The position numbers and the translations under genes were made by a program. Under the pieces are notes generated by a model. It did not search any database. It was not told where the DNA came from and saw nothing but the letters and a program-made list of their open reading frames with translations. Source: an uncultured Thiohalocapsa sp. (GTDB taxonomy: Bacteria > Pseudomonadota > Gammaproteobacteria > Chromatiales > Chromatiaceae). Taken from it: DNA of 64,000 nt. This document shows positions 9,138 to 17,477 of the stretch, piece after piece. Numbering within the stretch: position 1 is the stretch's first letter; each line of letters starts with the position of its first letter. The DNA lies in the NCBI RefSeq assembly GCF_913063425.1, contig NZ_CAJXYK010000005.1:1-64000 (forward strand), read 5' to 3'.

Positions 9138-9373
9138 GATTCGGGCAAGTCACACCAGAACACACTGGGGCGCGCAATGCCGCGGATGATGTCGCCAGCA
9201 GTGTGCGTCCGCGCGCGGCCATCAGGCGAACGACCCGTTCCTATTGATTCTGAAGCGTAGCCAAGCCGTGGCCACGGGGCAAGGACAGACCGCAGTCGAG
9301 ATGCTCGGACGTAACAGGCAGAGCGCGGCGCTGGGGGTCACGCGGAGCTTAGGCGCATCGGCCCACGTCTGGA

Positions 9374-10034
9374 TCAACCGCCATTACTCCGCAACGGCAG
9401 CCGCCGATGCCGGACGGGCTCGACGGAGTGCAGGCTCGGCATGCCCTCGCGGCCATCGTCGATGGCGCATTCGGCGACGTTGAATTCCAGCCCCTGGTTG
9501 GTATCCGTGACGCGCAGGTAGACGGGGATGATCGGGATGTCGTCGGGGATGTTGCTGCGCACAGCCCAGACCGCGTAGGCGAGCTTGTGCTTGGCGATGC
9601 TGTCGAAGGGGCCGCGCTTGGCCTCGGTGACGATGACGTGGTTGCGGCCGTCGCGGACGCCGATGCAGACGGAGTCGATCTCGACTTGGCCGGCGATGTG
9701 GTCGACGGCCTGTGGCTGGTCGGTGCCGACGGTGAAGCGGAAGCTGTAGGTGCCGGCCCCGGTGGCCGGGAGCATGTGGATGCTGCTGTCGTCGCAGTGC
9801 GAAAGCGGCCTGGCCACGGGCGTCGTCATCCCCGTGGCCGGTGCCGAGGCGCAGGACCATGGGGTCCGCTTCGCGCAGTTCCTTCGAGAGCGTCCTGATG
9901 TGATCGACGGAGATGGTGTTGGCGGTGTCGGCGCGGAGCCCGTCGCGGCGGCAGTAGGTGCGGAATATCTCGGGGCCGTAGAGCCAGAAGCCGGCATCGG
10001 GTTGGTTGGCGAGGGCTTGGCTGAAGGTTGGCAT
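9374..10034 (-). pseudogene. Frameshifted nuclease-like gene (DUF6997-like)
   Basis: The N-terminal part (MPTFSQALANQPDAGFWLYG ... ELREADPMVLRLG) and the C-terminal part (QVEIDSVCIGV ... HVIVTEAKRGPFDSIAKHK) lie in two different leftward frames. The switch falls at roughly 9800-9830, around the DNA encoding GQAAF/CDDSSIHM. The C-terminal part has the EID...VIVTEAK pattern of a PD-(D/E)xK-type nuclease core. Joined, the two halves give about 220 residues. The gene lies upstream of the PLD-helicase in the same direction, so it may once have been part of the restriction block. A sequencing error in one base is the alternative. Confidence 0.6.
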
Positions 10035-10271
10035 GGGTATAGCTCGGAGGGCCCTGCGCTGGCCCTGGGACATGTCCGAGGACAGTGTACTCATCGCGCA
10101 AGAAGCCGGCAGGGGCTCCGGGCAGACATCGCGCTGCGACGGCCCGGATGCCTTTGGGAATGCCGGGGGCTTGCTCTCAGCAATTCAGGGAGATGGGGTT
10201 CCGGTCGTACACGTTCGGGTGACGGCGGCTATACTTGAGCGTCACAGCCGAGAGCGGAGCCGGAGGCCGGG

Positions 10272-11243
10272 ATGACCGACGAGGACGCAGCCACCAACCC
10301 ACTCAGCGACCACGACAGCCCCTGGAAGGAGGCGCTGGAGGGCTGGTTTCCGGAGTTCCTGGCGCTGCTGTTCCCCGCCGTCCATGCCGGCATCGACTGG
10401 TCCCGCGGGCATCGCTTCCTGGACAAGGAGCTCCAGCAGATCGTGCGCGACGCAGAGACCGGCCGCCGCTATGCCGACAAGCTGGTGGGGGTGCACCGCC
10501 TGGACGGTCAGCCGGCGTGGGTACTGGTGCACGTGGAGGTGCAGGGCGAGGCAGAGGCAGGCTTCCCGGCGCGCATGTTCCTCTACAACCACCGCATCCG
10601 CGACGCCCATGCCGTGCCGGTGGCGAGCCTCGCCGTGCTCGCCGACACCGATGCCGGCTTCCGCCCCGGGCGCTTCAGCGATGCGCTGTGGGGTTGTGTC
10701 ATCGACTTCCGCTTCCCCGTCGCCAAGCTGCTGGACTGGACCACGCCGGAGCGCTGGGCGGCGCTGGAGGCGAGCGACAACATCTTCGCGCTGGTGGTCA
10801 TGGCGCAGATCCGGGCCAAGGCGAGCAAGGATGCCGAGACGCTCCGGGCCTGGAAGTTCCGCCTGATCCGCCTGATGTACGATAGAGGCCATGCGCGCAA
10901 GACCATCCTGGAGCTGTTTCGCATCATCGACTGGATGATCCGGCTGCCGGCGGCGGCGGAAGCGGCCTTCCTCCAGGATGTCTACACCTTCGAGGAGACC
11001 AAGCGAATGCCATATGTCACAAGTGCCGAGCGGGCCGGGATCGAGAAGGGGCTGAAGCAGGGCAAGCAGATCGGCTATCGAGACGGCGAAGCCGACCTGC
11101 TGCTGTGGCAGATCGAGAAGAAGTTCGGCGCCGACGCGGTGCAGAGCGTGCGGCAGCGCATCGACGCAGCCGACAGCGACACCTTACGCCGCTGGTCCGA
11201 GCGCATCCTGACTGCCGACAGCCTGGAGGCGCTCTTCGGCTGA
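10272..11243 (+). CDS. Rpn family recombination-promoting nuclease / DUF4351 protein
   Basis: A 323-aa protein. The first 200 residues fit the Rpn/PDDEXK transposase-like nuclease fold (FLDKELQQIVRDAETGRRYADKLV, then PAWVLVHVEVQGEAE with the E-x-Q active-site variant). The C-terminal 60 residues are a DUF4351 helix pair (LLLWQIEKKFGADAVQSVRQRI). Rpn nucleases promote RecA-independent recombination and occur in many copies in Chromatiales and cyanobacteria. The gene stands alone between the defence island and tRNA-Arg and is followed by a 16-bp tandem repeat. It is intact, with no sign of truncation. Confidence 0.85.
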   Translation: MTDEDAATNPLSDHDSPWKEALEGWFPEFLALLFPAVHAGIDWSRGHRFLDKELQQIVRDAETGRRYADKLVGVHRLDGQPAWVLVHVEVQGEAEAGFPARMFLYNHRIRDAHAVPVASLAVLADTDAGFRPGRFSDALWGCVIDFRFPVAKLLDWTTPERWAALEASDNIFALVVMAQIRAKASKDAETLRAWKFRLIRLMYDRGHARKTILELFRIIDWMIRLPAAAEAAFLQDVYTFEETKRMPYVTSAERAGIEKGLKQGKQIGYRDGEADLLLWQIEKKFGADAVQSVRQRIDAADSDTLRRWSERILTADSLEALFG

Positions 11244-11374
11244 AGGGTGGGGACGCCGGCCGGACTGCTGCTGCGAGCTGGCGTTTCGGCGGAAGACCGC
11301 GGGCAGACGAAGAGCACGGACTCTGTGGGCGGGCAGCTTGCCGGCAAGGACACCACACGCCGGCATCAGTCCCG

Positions 11375-11437
11375 CGACGAAATCGGGGATCGACGAAATC
11401 GGGGATCGACGAAATCGGGGATCGACGAAATCGGGGA
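11375..11437. repeat. 16-bp tandem repeat, four copies
   Basis: Four head-to-tail copies of cgacgaaatcggggat, at 11375, 11391, 11407 and 11423, the last differing only at its final base. They lie about 130 bases after the Rpn gene and 120 bases before the tRNA. There are no spacers, so it is not a CRISPR array. Apart from this repeat I see nothing else in the 314-base gap between the Rpn gene and the tRNA. Confidence 0.95.
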
Positions 11438-11557
11438 CAGACGCCTAATACGCAGGGGACGGCTGCGATCAGCTGACCCACAACCAGGCCGAATGCAGAC
11501 CGGAGCCGGTAGCGTCGGCGGGGTTGCAGACGCAACATGTTGATTGGACGTTGGATA

Positions 11558-11634
11558 TGGCGCGCCTGGCAGGATTCGAACCTGCGACCCCTGCCTTCGG
11601 AGGGCAGTACTCTATCCAGCTGAGCTACAGGCGC
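11558..11634 (-). tRNA. tRNA-Arg (anticodon CCG)
   Basis: Read on the minus strand it starts GCGCCTGTAGCTCAGC and ends TTCGAATCCTGCC... with encoded CCA. The seven-base acceptor arms (GCGCCTG and CAGGCGC) pair fully. The anticodon stem CTGCC/GGCAG encloses the loop CTCCGAA, giving anticodon CCG for arginine CGG codons. A GTTCGAATC T-loop is present. Its 3' end faces the accessory island on the left, as at typical integrase attachment sites. Confidence 0.97.
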
Positions 11635-11866
11635 TTGGGGAGGGCTGGCGGTGGGCCGACGTTTGGAGGCCGTTGCCGAACGCCGTAGTCTAGTCCGCCC
11701 GGCTGTCGTTGTCCATGGCGGGCGCTGGTGCATCCCTGGCGGATCGCAACAGCGCTGCCTGGGGTCGCGGCGGGGATGCCGCTCCCACGGGGCGCGTCGT
11801 CTCCGTTTGGGGCAGGGTTGCTGGCTGCCTGCGGGTGCCGGTTGGGCGTTTGGCTTGGTCCGGGGC

Positions 11867-13933
11867 TCAGCGGTCGGCGAGCAGGCCTTTGAGTGCGGCG
11901 AGCTGGGCGCTGCCGTGGGCGCGGGCCTCGGCGTCGGTGCGCTTGGTGCTGTCGGGCTGGTGCAGCTCGGCGCTGGGCAGCTCTGACAGGAACCGGCTCG
12001 GCGCGCAGGTGACTGTCTCGCCGTAGCGCCGGCGGCGGCGGGCGCGGGTGAAGGTGAGGCTCTGCTGGGCGCGGGTGATGCCGACATAGCAGAGCCGGCG
12101 CTCTTCTTCGACGCCGGCACCGCCGGCGGCGCCCGTGTCGCTGTCCGATGGGCCGGCGTCGGCGGCATCCAGGCTGCCGCGGTGGGGCAGCAGCTCCTCT
12201 TCCATGCCCACCAGGTAGACGTGCGGGAATTCCAGGCCCTTGGCGGCGTGCAGGGTCATCAGGTGCACGCGCTCTCCGCCTTCGGCCTCGTCCTGGCGCT
12301 CCAGCACGTCGAGCAGGGTGAGCTTGGCCACCAGCTCCGGCAGGCCCGGCGGGGGGCCCTCGGCGGCGGCCTCGCGGTGCAGGCGCTCCAGCCAGTTGAG
12401 CAGGTCGGTGACATTGTCCATGCGGCGCTCGGCGGCGGCGCGGCTGGGGGCGTTGTCGCGGCACCAGCCGGCGTAGTCGATGTGCTCCAGCAGCGCGCGG
12501 ACGGCGGCGATGGGGTGGGCGGCGCGCTCGCTCTGGGCGCGATGCTCGGCGAGGCTGCCGGCGAGCGCCATGAGCCGCTGCGCCTGCCGCGCCGGCATCT
12601 GCGCCGCGAGCCGCGGGTCGGCGCAGACGGCGGCCAGCGGCTCGTCGCCCTCGGCGGCGAAGGCCGCCAGGCGCTGGAGCGTGGTGGGGCCGATCTCGCG
12701 CCGGGGCACGTTCACCACGCGCAGGAAGGCGGCGTCGTCCGCCGGGTTGGCCAGCAGCCGCAGGTAGGCCATGACGTCCTTGACCTCGGCGCGGGCAAAG
12801 AACGACGTCCCGCCGCTCAGGAAATAGGGCACGCTCAGGGCGCGCAGGGCCTGCTCGAAGGGCCGCGCCTGGTGGTTGCTGCGGTAGAGGATGGCGATGC
12901 TGCCGTAGGGTCGGTCTTTGGTGAGGTGCATGTGCTGAATCTCGGCGGCGACGCGCTCGGCCTCGTGGGCCTCGTCCCGGCACACCAGCACCCGGGCGGG
13001 CTCGCCGGGGCCCAGGTCGCACCACAGGCGCTTGTCGAACAGGTGCGGGTTGTGGCCGATGAGGCCGTTGGCGAGCTTCAGGATGCGCCCGCTGGAGCGG
13101 TAGTTCTGCTCCAGCATCACCACACGCAGGGTCGGATAGTGGTCGCGCAGCCGCGCCAGATTGTCCGGCCGGGCGCCGCGCCAGGCGTAAATGGACTGGT
13201 CGTCGTCGCCCACCACGGTGAAGGCGCCGCGCGGCCCCACCAGCAGCCGCACCAGCTCGTATTGGGCGCCGTTGGTGTCCTGGTACTCGTCCACCAGCAG
13301 GTGGCGGATGCGGTTCTGCCAGCGCTCGCGCAGCTCGCGGTCGTCGCGCAGCAGGCGCACCGGGCGCGCGATGAGGTCGTCGAAGTCGCAGGCGTTGTAG
13401 GCGGCAAGGCTTTGCTCGTAGCGGCCGTAGAGGTCCGCGAGCATGGCGTCGAAGTCGTCCTCGGCGGTGCCGGCGGCGCGGGCCGGGTCGATGAGCGCGT
13501 TCTTCCAGCGCGAGATGCGCGCCAGCGCCGCGGCGGGGGTCACGGCATCGGCGAGGTCGTGCTCGCGCAGGTGCTCCTTCAGCACCGTGGCGGCGTCCTC
13601 GGGGTCGAACAGCGAGAAGCCGGGCCGCAGGCCGGCGGCCTCCACCTCGCGCCGCAGCAGGTTGAGCCCGAAGGTATGGAAGGTGGACACCCTGAGCCCG
13701 CGGGCATTCTGGCCCTTGAGCAGGGTGCCGACACGGGCCTTCATCTCCCGGGCGGCCTTGTTGGTGAAGGTGAGCGCGACGATGTTGCGCGCCGGCACGC
13801 CGTGCGCGCGGATCAGGTGTGCGATCTTGCGGGTGATGACGCGGGTCTTGCCGGAGCCGGCGCCGGCGATGACCAGCAGCGGGCCGCCGACGTGGGCGAC
13901 GGCCTCGGCTTGGTGGGGGTTCAGGCCGTGCAT
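11867..13933 (-). CDS. rep: ATP-dependent DNA helicase Rep (UvrD/Rep family)
   Basis: A 688-aa superfamily I helicase starting MHGLNPHQAEAVAH. It shows Walker A AGAGSGKTRV near residue 23, motif Ia LTFTNKAAREM, motif II VDEYQDTN, motif III VVGDDDQSIYAWRGA, motif IV VMLEQNYRSS, motif V MTLHAAKGLEF and motif VI EEERRLCYVGITRA. The length matches Rep (about 670 aa), and the typical Rep wording MEEELLPHR is present. Rep is a 3'-5' helicase that removes protein blocks ahead of the replication fork. The open frame continues about 100 codons upstream, but the ATG at 13933 fits the family start. It is divergent from the DUF2782 gene. Confidence 0.95.
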   Translation of the reverse strand: MHGLNPHQAEAVAHVGGPLLVIAGAGSGKTRVITRKIAHLIRAHGVPARNIVALTFTNKAAREMKARVGTLLKGQNARGLRVSTFHTFGLNLLRREVEAAGLRPGFSLFDPEDAATVLKEHLREHDLADAVTPAAALARISRWKNALIDPARAAGTAEDDFDAMLADLYGRYEQSLAAYNACDFDDLIARPVRLLRDDRELRERWQNRIRHLLVDEYQDTNGAQYELVRLLVGPRGAFTVVGDDDQSIYAWRGARPDNLARLRDHYPTLRVVMLEQNYRSSGRILKLANGLIGHNPHLFDKRLWCDLGPGEPARVLVCRDEAHEAERVAAEIQHMHLTKDRPYGSIAILYRSNHQARPFEQALRALSVPYFLSGGTSFFARAEVKDVMAYLRLLANPADDAAFLRVVNVPRREIGPTTLQRLAAFAAEGDEPLAAVCADPRLAAQMPARQAQRLMALAGSLAEHRAQSERAAHPIAAVRALLEHIDYAGWCRDNAPSRAAAERRMDNVTDLLNWLERLHREAAAEGPPPGLPELVAKLTLLDVLERQDEAEGGERVHLMTLHAAKGLEFPHVYLVGMEEELLPHRGSLDAADAGPSDSDTGAAGGAGVEEERRLCYVGITRAQQSLTFTRARRRRRYGETVTCAPSRFLSELPSAELHQPDSTKRTDAEARAHGSAQLAALKGLLADR

Positions 13934-14088
13934 TGGGAAAGTCGGACGTGTGAGCTCTGAGGTTGGCAGTGGGAAAGACTCGCTGCGGACGGCGGCCAGC
14001 GCGTCGGCACCGCTGGCGCGACACCCGCCCCTTTCGGCGGCCATCCGTAATACACTAACCCGATCCGCAAGCTGCCATTCGGTTCGCC

Positions 14089-14460
14089 ATGCCTGCTTTC
14101 CCGATCCCGGCGCCCGCCCTTCTCCTGCCGACACTGCTCGCGGCCTGTGTCGGCCTCGGCCTGTGCAGCGCCGCCCTCGCGCAGCCGGACGAGCAGAGCC
14201 CCTTCCTGTCGGCACCGGCGGTGCCCGTGCCGCCACGGGCAGCGGACCGGGTGGAGCCGGAGGTGACCATCATCGAGACGGACGAGGAGGTCATCTACGA
14301 GTACCGCGTGAAGGGCCAGGTGTACATGGTCAAGATCGAGCCCGTCGCGGGCCCACCCTACTATCTGCTGGACACCAACGGCGACGGCACCCTGGACGTG
14401 CAGGAGGACCGCCCGCCGCCGAACCTGGCGCTGCCGCAGTGGCTGCTGTTCAGTTGGTGA
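14089..14460 (+). CDS. DUF2782 domain protein, secreted
   Basis: A 123-aa protein with an N-terminal signal peptide (hydrophobic 5-30, AALAQPDEQ cleavage region). It has the DUF2782 pattern TIIETDEEVIYEYRVKGQVYMVKIEPVAGPPYYLLD, followed by DTNGDGTLD, which looks like an isolated EF-hand-like loop, and a terminal aromatic patch LPQWLLFSW. Proteins of this family are small periplasmic proteins of gammaproteobacteria with no known function. They often sit beside polA or Rep-like replication genes; here it is divergent from rep. Confidence 0.85.
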   Translation: MPAFPIPAPALLLPTLLAACVGLGLCSAALAQPDEQSPFLSAPAVPVPPRAADRVEPEVTIIETDEEVIYEYRVKGQVYMVKIEPVAGPPYYLLDTNGDGTLDVQEDRPPPNLALPQWLLFSW

Positions 14461-14524
14461 CGGCGGACGCCGGCCCGGGCGCCGCAGCCGCGAGGCCGCC
14501 GGCAGCAGCAGGGGATGACAAGGC

Positions 14525-15151
14525 ATGCTGGATGAAAGGCCGCCCGCACACGGGGGACTGAAGGCGGGGCTGCTCAGGCTCGCCGGCGGGCTGGACCTGG
14601 TGAACGCCTGGGTCGGCCGGGTCATCGCCTGGCTGGCGCTGGCCATGGTGCTGGTGACCTTTCTGGTGGTGGTGCTGCGCTACGGCTTCGACGAGGGCTC
14701 CATCGCCCTGCAGGAATCCGTCACCTACATGCACGCCACGCTGTTCATGCTCGGGGCGGCCTTCACCCTCCAGCAGAACGGCCATGTGCGCGTGGACATC
14801 TTCTATCAGCGCTTCGGCCCACGTGCGCGCGCCTGGGTGGACCTGCTGGGCACCCTGTCGCTGCTGATCCCGGTCAGCCTCTACATCCTCACGGCTTCCT
14901 GGGACTATGTCGCGGAGTCCTGGGCCGTGCGGGAGGGCTCGCGGGAAGCGGGCGGCCTGCCCTATGTCTATTGGCTGAAGACGCTCCTGGTGGTGATGCC
15001 GCTGCTGTTGCTGCTGCAAGGCCTGGTCTGGGCGCTGCGCAGCGGGCTCTTCCTGGCAGGCGTGGCATCCGCGGCGCCGCCCGGGGCGGCGCACCAGGCG
15101 CCGGCGGCGGGGGCGGGCGACACCAGCGCGGAGGTGCCAGACGATGGCTGA
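14525..15151 (+). CDS. TRAP transporter small permease (DctQ family)
   Basis: A 208-aa membrane protein with four predicted membrane helices (about 34-54, 69-90, 107-128, 145-170) and the DctQ pattern ALQESVTYMHATLFMLGAAFTLQQNGHVRVDIFYQRF. Small TRAP permeases pair with the large permease to import carboxylates with Na+ or H+. The C-terminal 40 residues form a disordered Ala/Gly/Pro-rich tail. Its end overlaps the DctM start by eight bases, indicating coupled translation. No periplasmic DctP-type receptor gene is adjacent. Confidence 0.9.
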   Translation: MLDERPPAHGGLKAGLLRLAGGLDLVNAWVGRVIAWLALAMVLVTFLVVVLRYGFDEGSIALQESVTYMHATLFMLGAAFTLQQNGHVRVDIFYQRFGPRARAWVDLLGTLSLLIPVSLYILTASWDYVAESWAVREGSREAGGLPYVYWLKTLLVVMPLLLLLQGLVWALRSGLFLAGVASAAPPGAAHQAPAAGAGDTSAEVPDDG

Positions 15152-16526
15152 GCTGATGCCGCTGCTGCTCTTTCTGGCGGTCGGCGCGGTGCTGCTGCTG
15201 GGCTATCCGGTGGCGCTGTCGCTGGGCGGCACGGCGCTGGTGTTCGCCTACCTCGGCGAGTGGCTGGGGCTCTTCGACCACGCCTTCATCGAGGCGCTGC
15301 CGAACCGGATCTACGGCGTCATGACCAACGAGACGCTGATCGCCGTGCCGCTCTTCGTCTTCATGGGCGTGATGCTGGAGCGCTCCAAGGTGGCGGAGAA
15401 CCTGCTCGACACCATGGCGCTGCTGTTCGGGCCCATGCGCGGGGGGCTCGGCATCTCGGTGACGGTGGTAGGCATGCTGCTGGCCGCGAGCACCGGCATC
15501 GTCGGCGCCACGGTGGTGACCATGGGGCTCCTGTCCCTGCCCACCATGCTGCGCCGCCACTATGACCCGAGCGTGGCCGCCGGCACCATCTGCGCCTCCG
15601 GCACGCTCGGGCAGATCATCCCGCCCTCCATCGTGCTGGTGCTGCTGGGGGACGTGCTCTCGGCGGCCTACCAGCAGGCGCAGCTGGACATGGGCATCTT
15701 CTCGCCGGACACGGTGTCGGTGGGGGATCTCTTCATCGGCGCGCTGATTCCGGGCCTGCTGCTGGTGGGGGCTTACATCGGCTATATGCTGGGTGTGGCC
15801 ATCTTCCGCCCCGCCGCGGTGCCGGCCATCCCGGCGGCGGAGCGCCCGCAGCACGACTGGCGCTTCTGGCTGCGGGTGCTCAGGGTGCTGCTGCCGCCGC
15901 TGGGGCTCATCGTCGCCGTGCTGGGCTCCATCCTCTACGGCATCGCCACGCCCACGGAGGCGGCCTCGGTGGGGGCCGTGGGCGCACTGCTGCTGGCGGC
16001 CGTGCAGCGCCAGCTGGGCCTGCGCACGCTCACTGCGGTGGTGCGGCAGACCACCATCGTCACCAGCATGGTGTTCCTGATCTTCATCGGCGCGGCCGTC
16101 TTCTCGCTGGTGTTCCGGGGCTTCGGCGGCGACGAGGTGGTGACGGACTTCCTCACCGGCCTGCCCGGCGGCGTCGTCGGCGCCGTGGCGCTGGTGATGC
16201 TGGTGATGTTCCTGCTCGGCTTCATCCTGGACTTCATCGAGATCACCTTCGTGGTGGTGCCCATCGTCGGGCCGGTACTGTTGGCCATGGGCCTCGACCC
16301 CGTCTGGCTCGGCGTGATGATCGCCATCAATCTTCAGACCTCCTTCCTGACGCCGCCCTTCGGCTTCTCCCTGTTCTACCTGCGCGGGGTGGCGCCGCCG
16401 GAGGTCACCACGCCGCAGATCTACCGCGGCGTGCTGCCCTTCATCGTGCTGCAGCTGCTGATGCTGGGTGCGCTGGCGCTGTTCCCGGGGCTGGCCACCT
16501 GGCTGCCGGATACCATTTACTCCTGA
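15144..16526 (+). CDS. TRAP transporter large permease (DctM family)
   Basis: A 460-aa protein, at the family's usual length, with about 12 hydrophobic segments. It shows DctM landmarks: TNETLIAVPLFVFMGVMLERSKVAENLLD, the loop GPMRGGLGISVTVVGMLLAASTGIVGA, CASGTLGQIIPPSIVLVLLGD and NLQTSFLTPPFGFSLFYLRG. It forms the transport channel with the DctQ partner. The presence of KVAENLLD and PEVTT near the C-terminus suggests the large-permease subfamily used for mannitol/chloroaromatic or 2-oxo acid substrates. The actual substrate cannot be read from the permease. Confidence 0.93.
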   Translation: MAELMPLLLFLAVGAVLLLGYPVALSLGGTALVFAYLGEWLGLFDHAFIEALPNRIYGVMTNETLIAVPLFVFMGVMLERSKVAENLLDTMALLFGPMRGGLGISVTVVGMLLAASTGIVGATVVTMGLLSLPTMLRRHYDPSVAAGTICASGTLGQIIPPSIVLVLLGDVLSAAYQQAQLDMGIFSPDTVSVGDLFIGALIPGLLLVGAYIGYMLGVAIFRPAAVPAIPAAERPQHDWRFWLRVLRVLLPPLGLIVAVLGSILYGIATPTEAASVGAVGALLLAAVQRQLGLRTLTAVVRQTTIVTSMVFLIFIGAAVFSLVFRGFGGDEVVTDFLTGLPGGVVGAVALVMLVMFLLGFILDFIEITFVVVPIVGPVLLAMGLDPVWLGVMIAINLQTSFLTPPFGFSLFYLRGVAPPEVTTPQIYRGVLPFIVLQLLMLGALALFPGLATWLPDTIYS

Positions 16527-16638
16527 GCGGCCACGCGCCTGCCAGAGCGTTCCCGCACCATTCCCGGCGGCGCCGATGCAGTCGACAGCGCACCGCAGGC
16601 CGGTACAGAATCGGGTACATCCTCAGCGGAGGCCAGAC

Positions 16639-17280
16639 ATGCGCATCACCGCCAATGCACCGCCGCGCGCCTCGGCCTTCGGGCAGGCGGTGCGCTTCAG
16701 CGTCGCCGACTACCACCGCATGGGGGAGGCCGGGATTCTCGGGCCCGAGCTGCGCACCGAGCTCATCGACGGGGAGGTCGTGGAAACGCCGCCCATCGGA
16801 CATCCGCACGCCGGGACGGTCAAACTGCTGTCGAATCTGCTGAAAGAGCATTTGGGGGCGGCAGCCATCGTGTCGGTGCAGGATCCGGTCTGGCTCAACG
16901 ACCACACCGAGCCCCTGCCGGACCTCGCCCTGCTGCGACCACGCCCGGACTACTATCGCAACGGCCATCCGACGCCTGGGGACGTCCTGCTCATCATCGA
17001 GGTGGCGGACAGCAGCCTCAGCTACGACCGCGACGTGAAGCTGCCGCGCTACGCCCTCGCCGGCATCCCCGAGGTCTGGCTCGTGGACCTGGCCGGTCGC
17101 CGGCTGCTGCGGCACCGCCAACCCGCAGGCGGCACCTATGCCGACGTGGCGGAGCTGGCGGACCTGAGCGCCGTGTCCCTGCCCCAAGCCCTGACCCAGT
17201 CCCTGACCCAGCCCCTGACCCAGCCCCTGACCCAGCCCGACGACACCGCGGCGAGCCTGGACCTGCGTGCCCTGTTCTGA
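16639..17280 (+). CDS. Uma2 family endonuclease (DUF820)
   Basis: A 213-aa protein with the Uma2 PD-(D/E)xK core: ELIDGEVVETPPIGHPHAG, then PDLALLRP and LLIIEVADSSLSYDRDVKLPRYALAGIPEVWLVDL, containing the E-V and K active-site residues. The start ATG has a good GGAGG site eight bases upstream. The C-terminal tail carries four copies of the tetrapeptide LTQP/LTQS encoded by a 12-bp tandem repeat. Uma2 genes are abundant in cyanobacteria and Chromatiales and are thought to be restriction-like nucleases, though their targets are unknown. It is monocistronic. Confidence 0.85.
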   Translation: MRITANAPPRASAFGQAVRFSVADYHRMGEAGILGPELRTELIDGEVVETPPIGHPHAGTVKLLSNLLKEHLGAAAIVSVQDPVWLNDHTEPLPDLALLRPRPDYYRNGHPTPGDVLLIIEVADSSLSYDRDVKLPRYALAGIPEVWLVDLAGRRLLRHRQPAGGTYADVAELADLSAVSLPQALTQSLTQPLTQPLTQPDDTAASLDLRALF

Positions 17281-17477
17281 ACGCTGCCCGCGCTGACCGG
17301 TTCTGCACCGAGCGCGGCCGCAAATGCGAGGAGCGGTTCACGCTATGCAGCGGCGAGGACAACCAGAGGTTGGGGAGCACTGCCTGTCGGCAGACTGAAG
17401 TCCGCGCGCCCCAGGGTGCCGACTGACGTCAGCGGCCCCGGGGCCGGCCTCGCGACCTCCGCAGCGCGGCACCAGGC

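Noticed and set aside
11375-11437. Possible CRISPR array
   Set aside because: The four 16-bp units are directly adjacent with no spacers, and no cas gene is in the window.
12182-13960. 592-codon open frame on the plus strand
   Set aside because: It is the antisense shadow of rep, low-complexity and rich in Gly, Val and Ala, as expected from GC-rich third positions.
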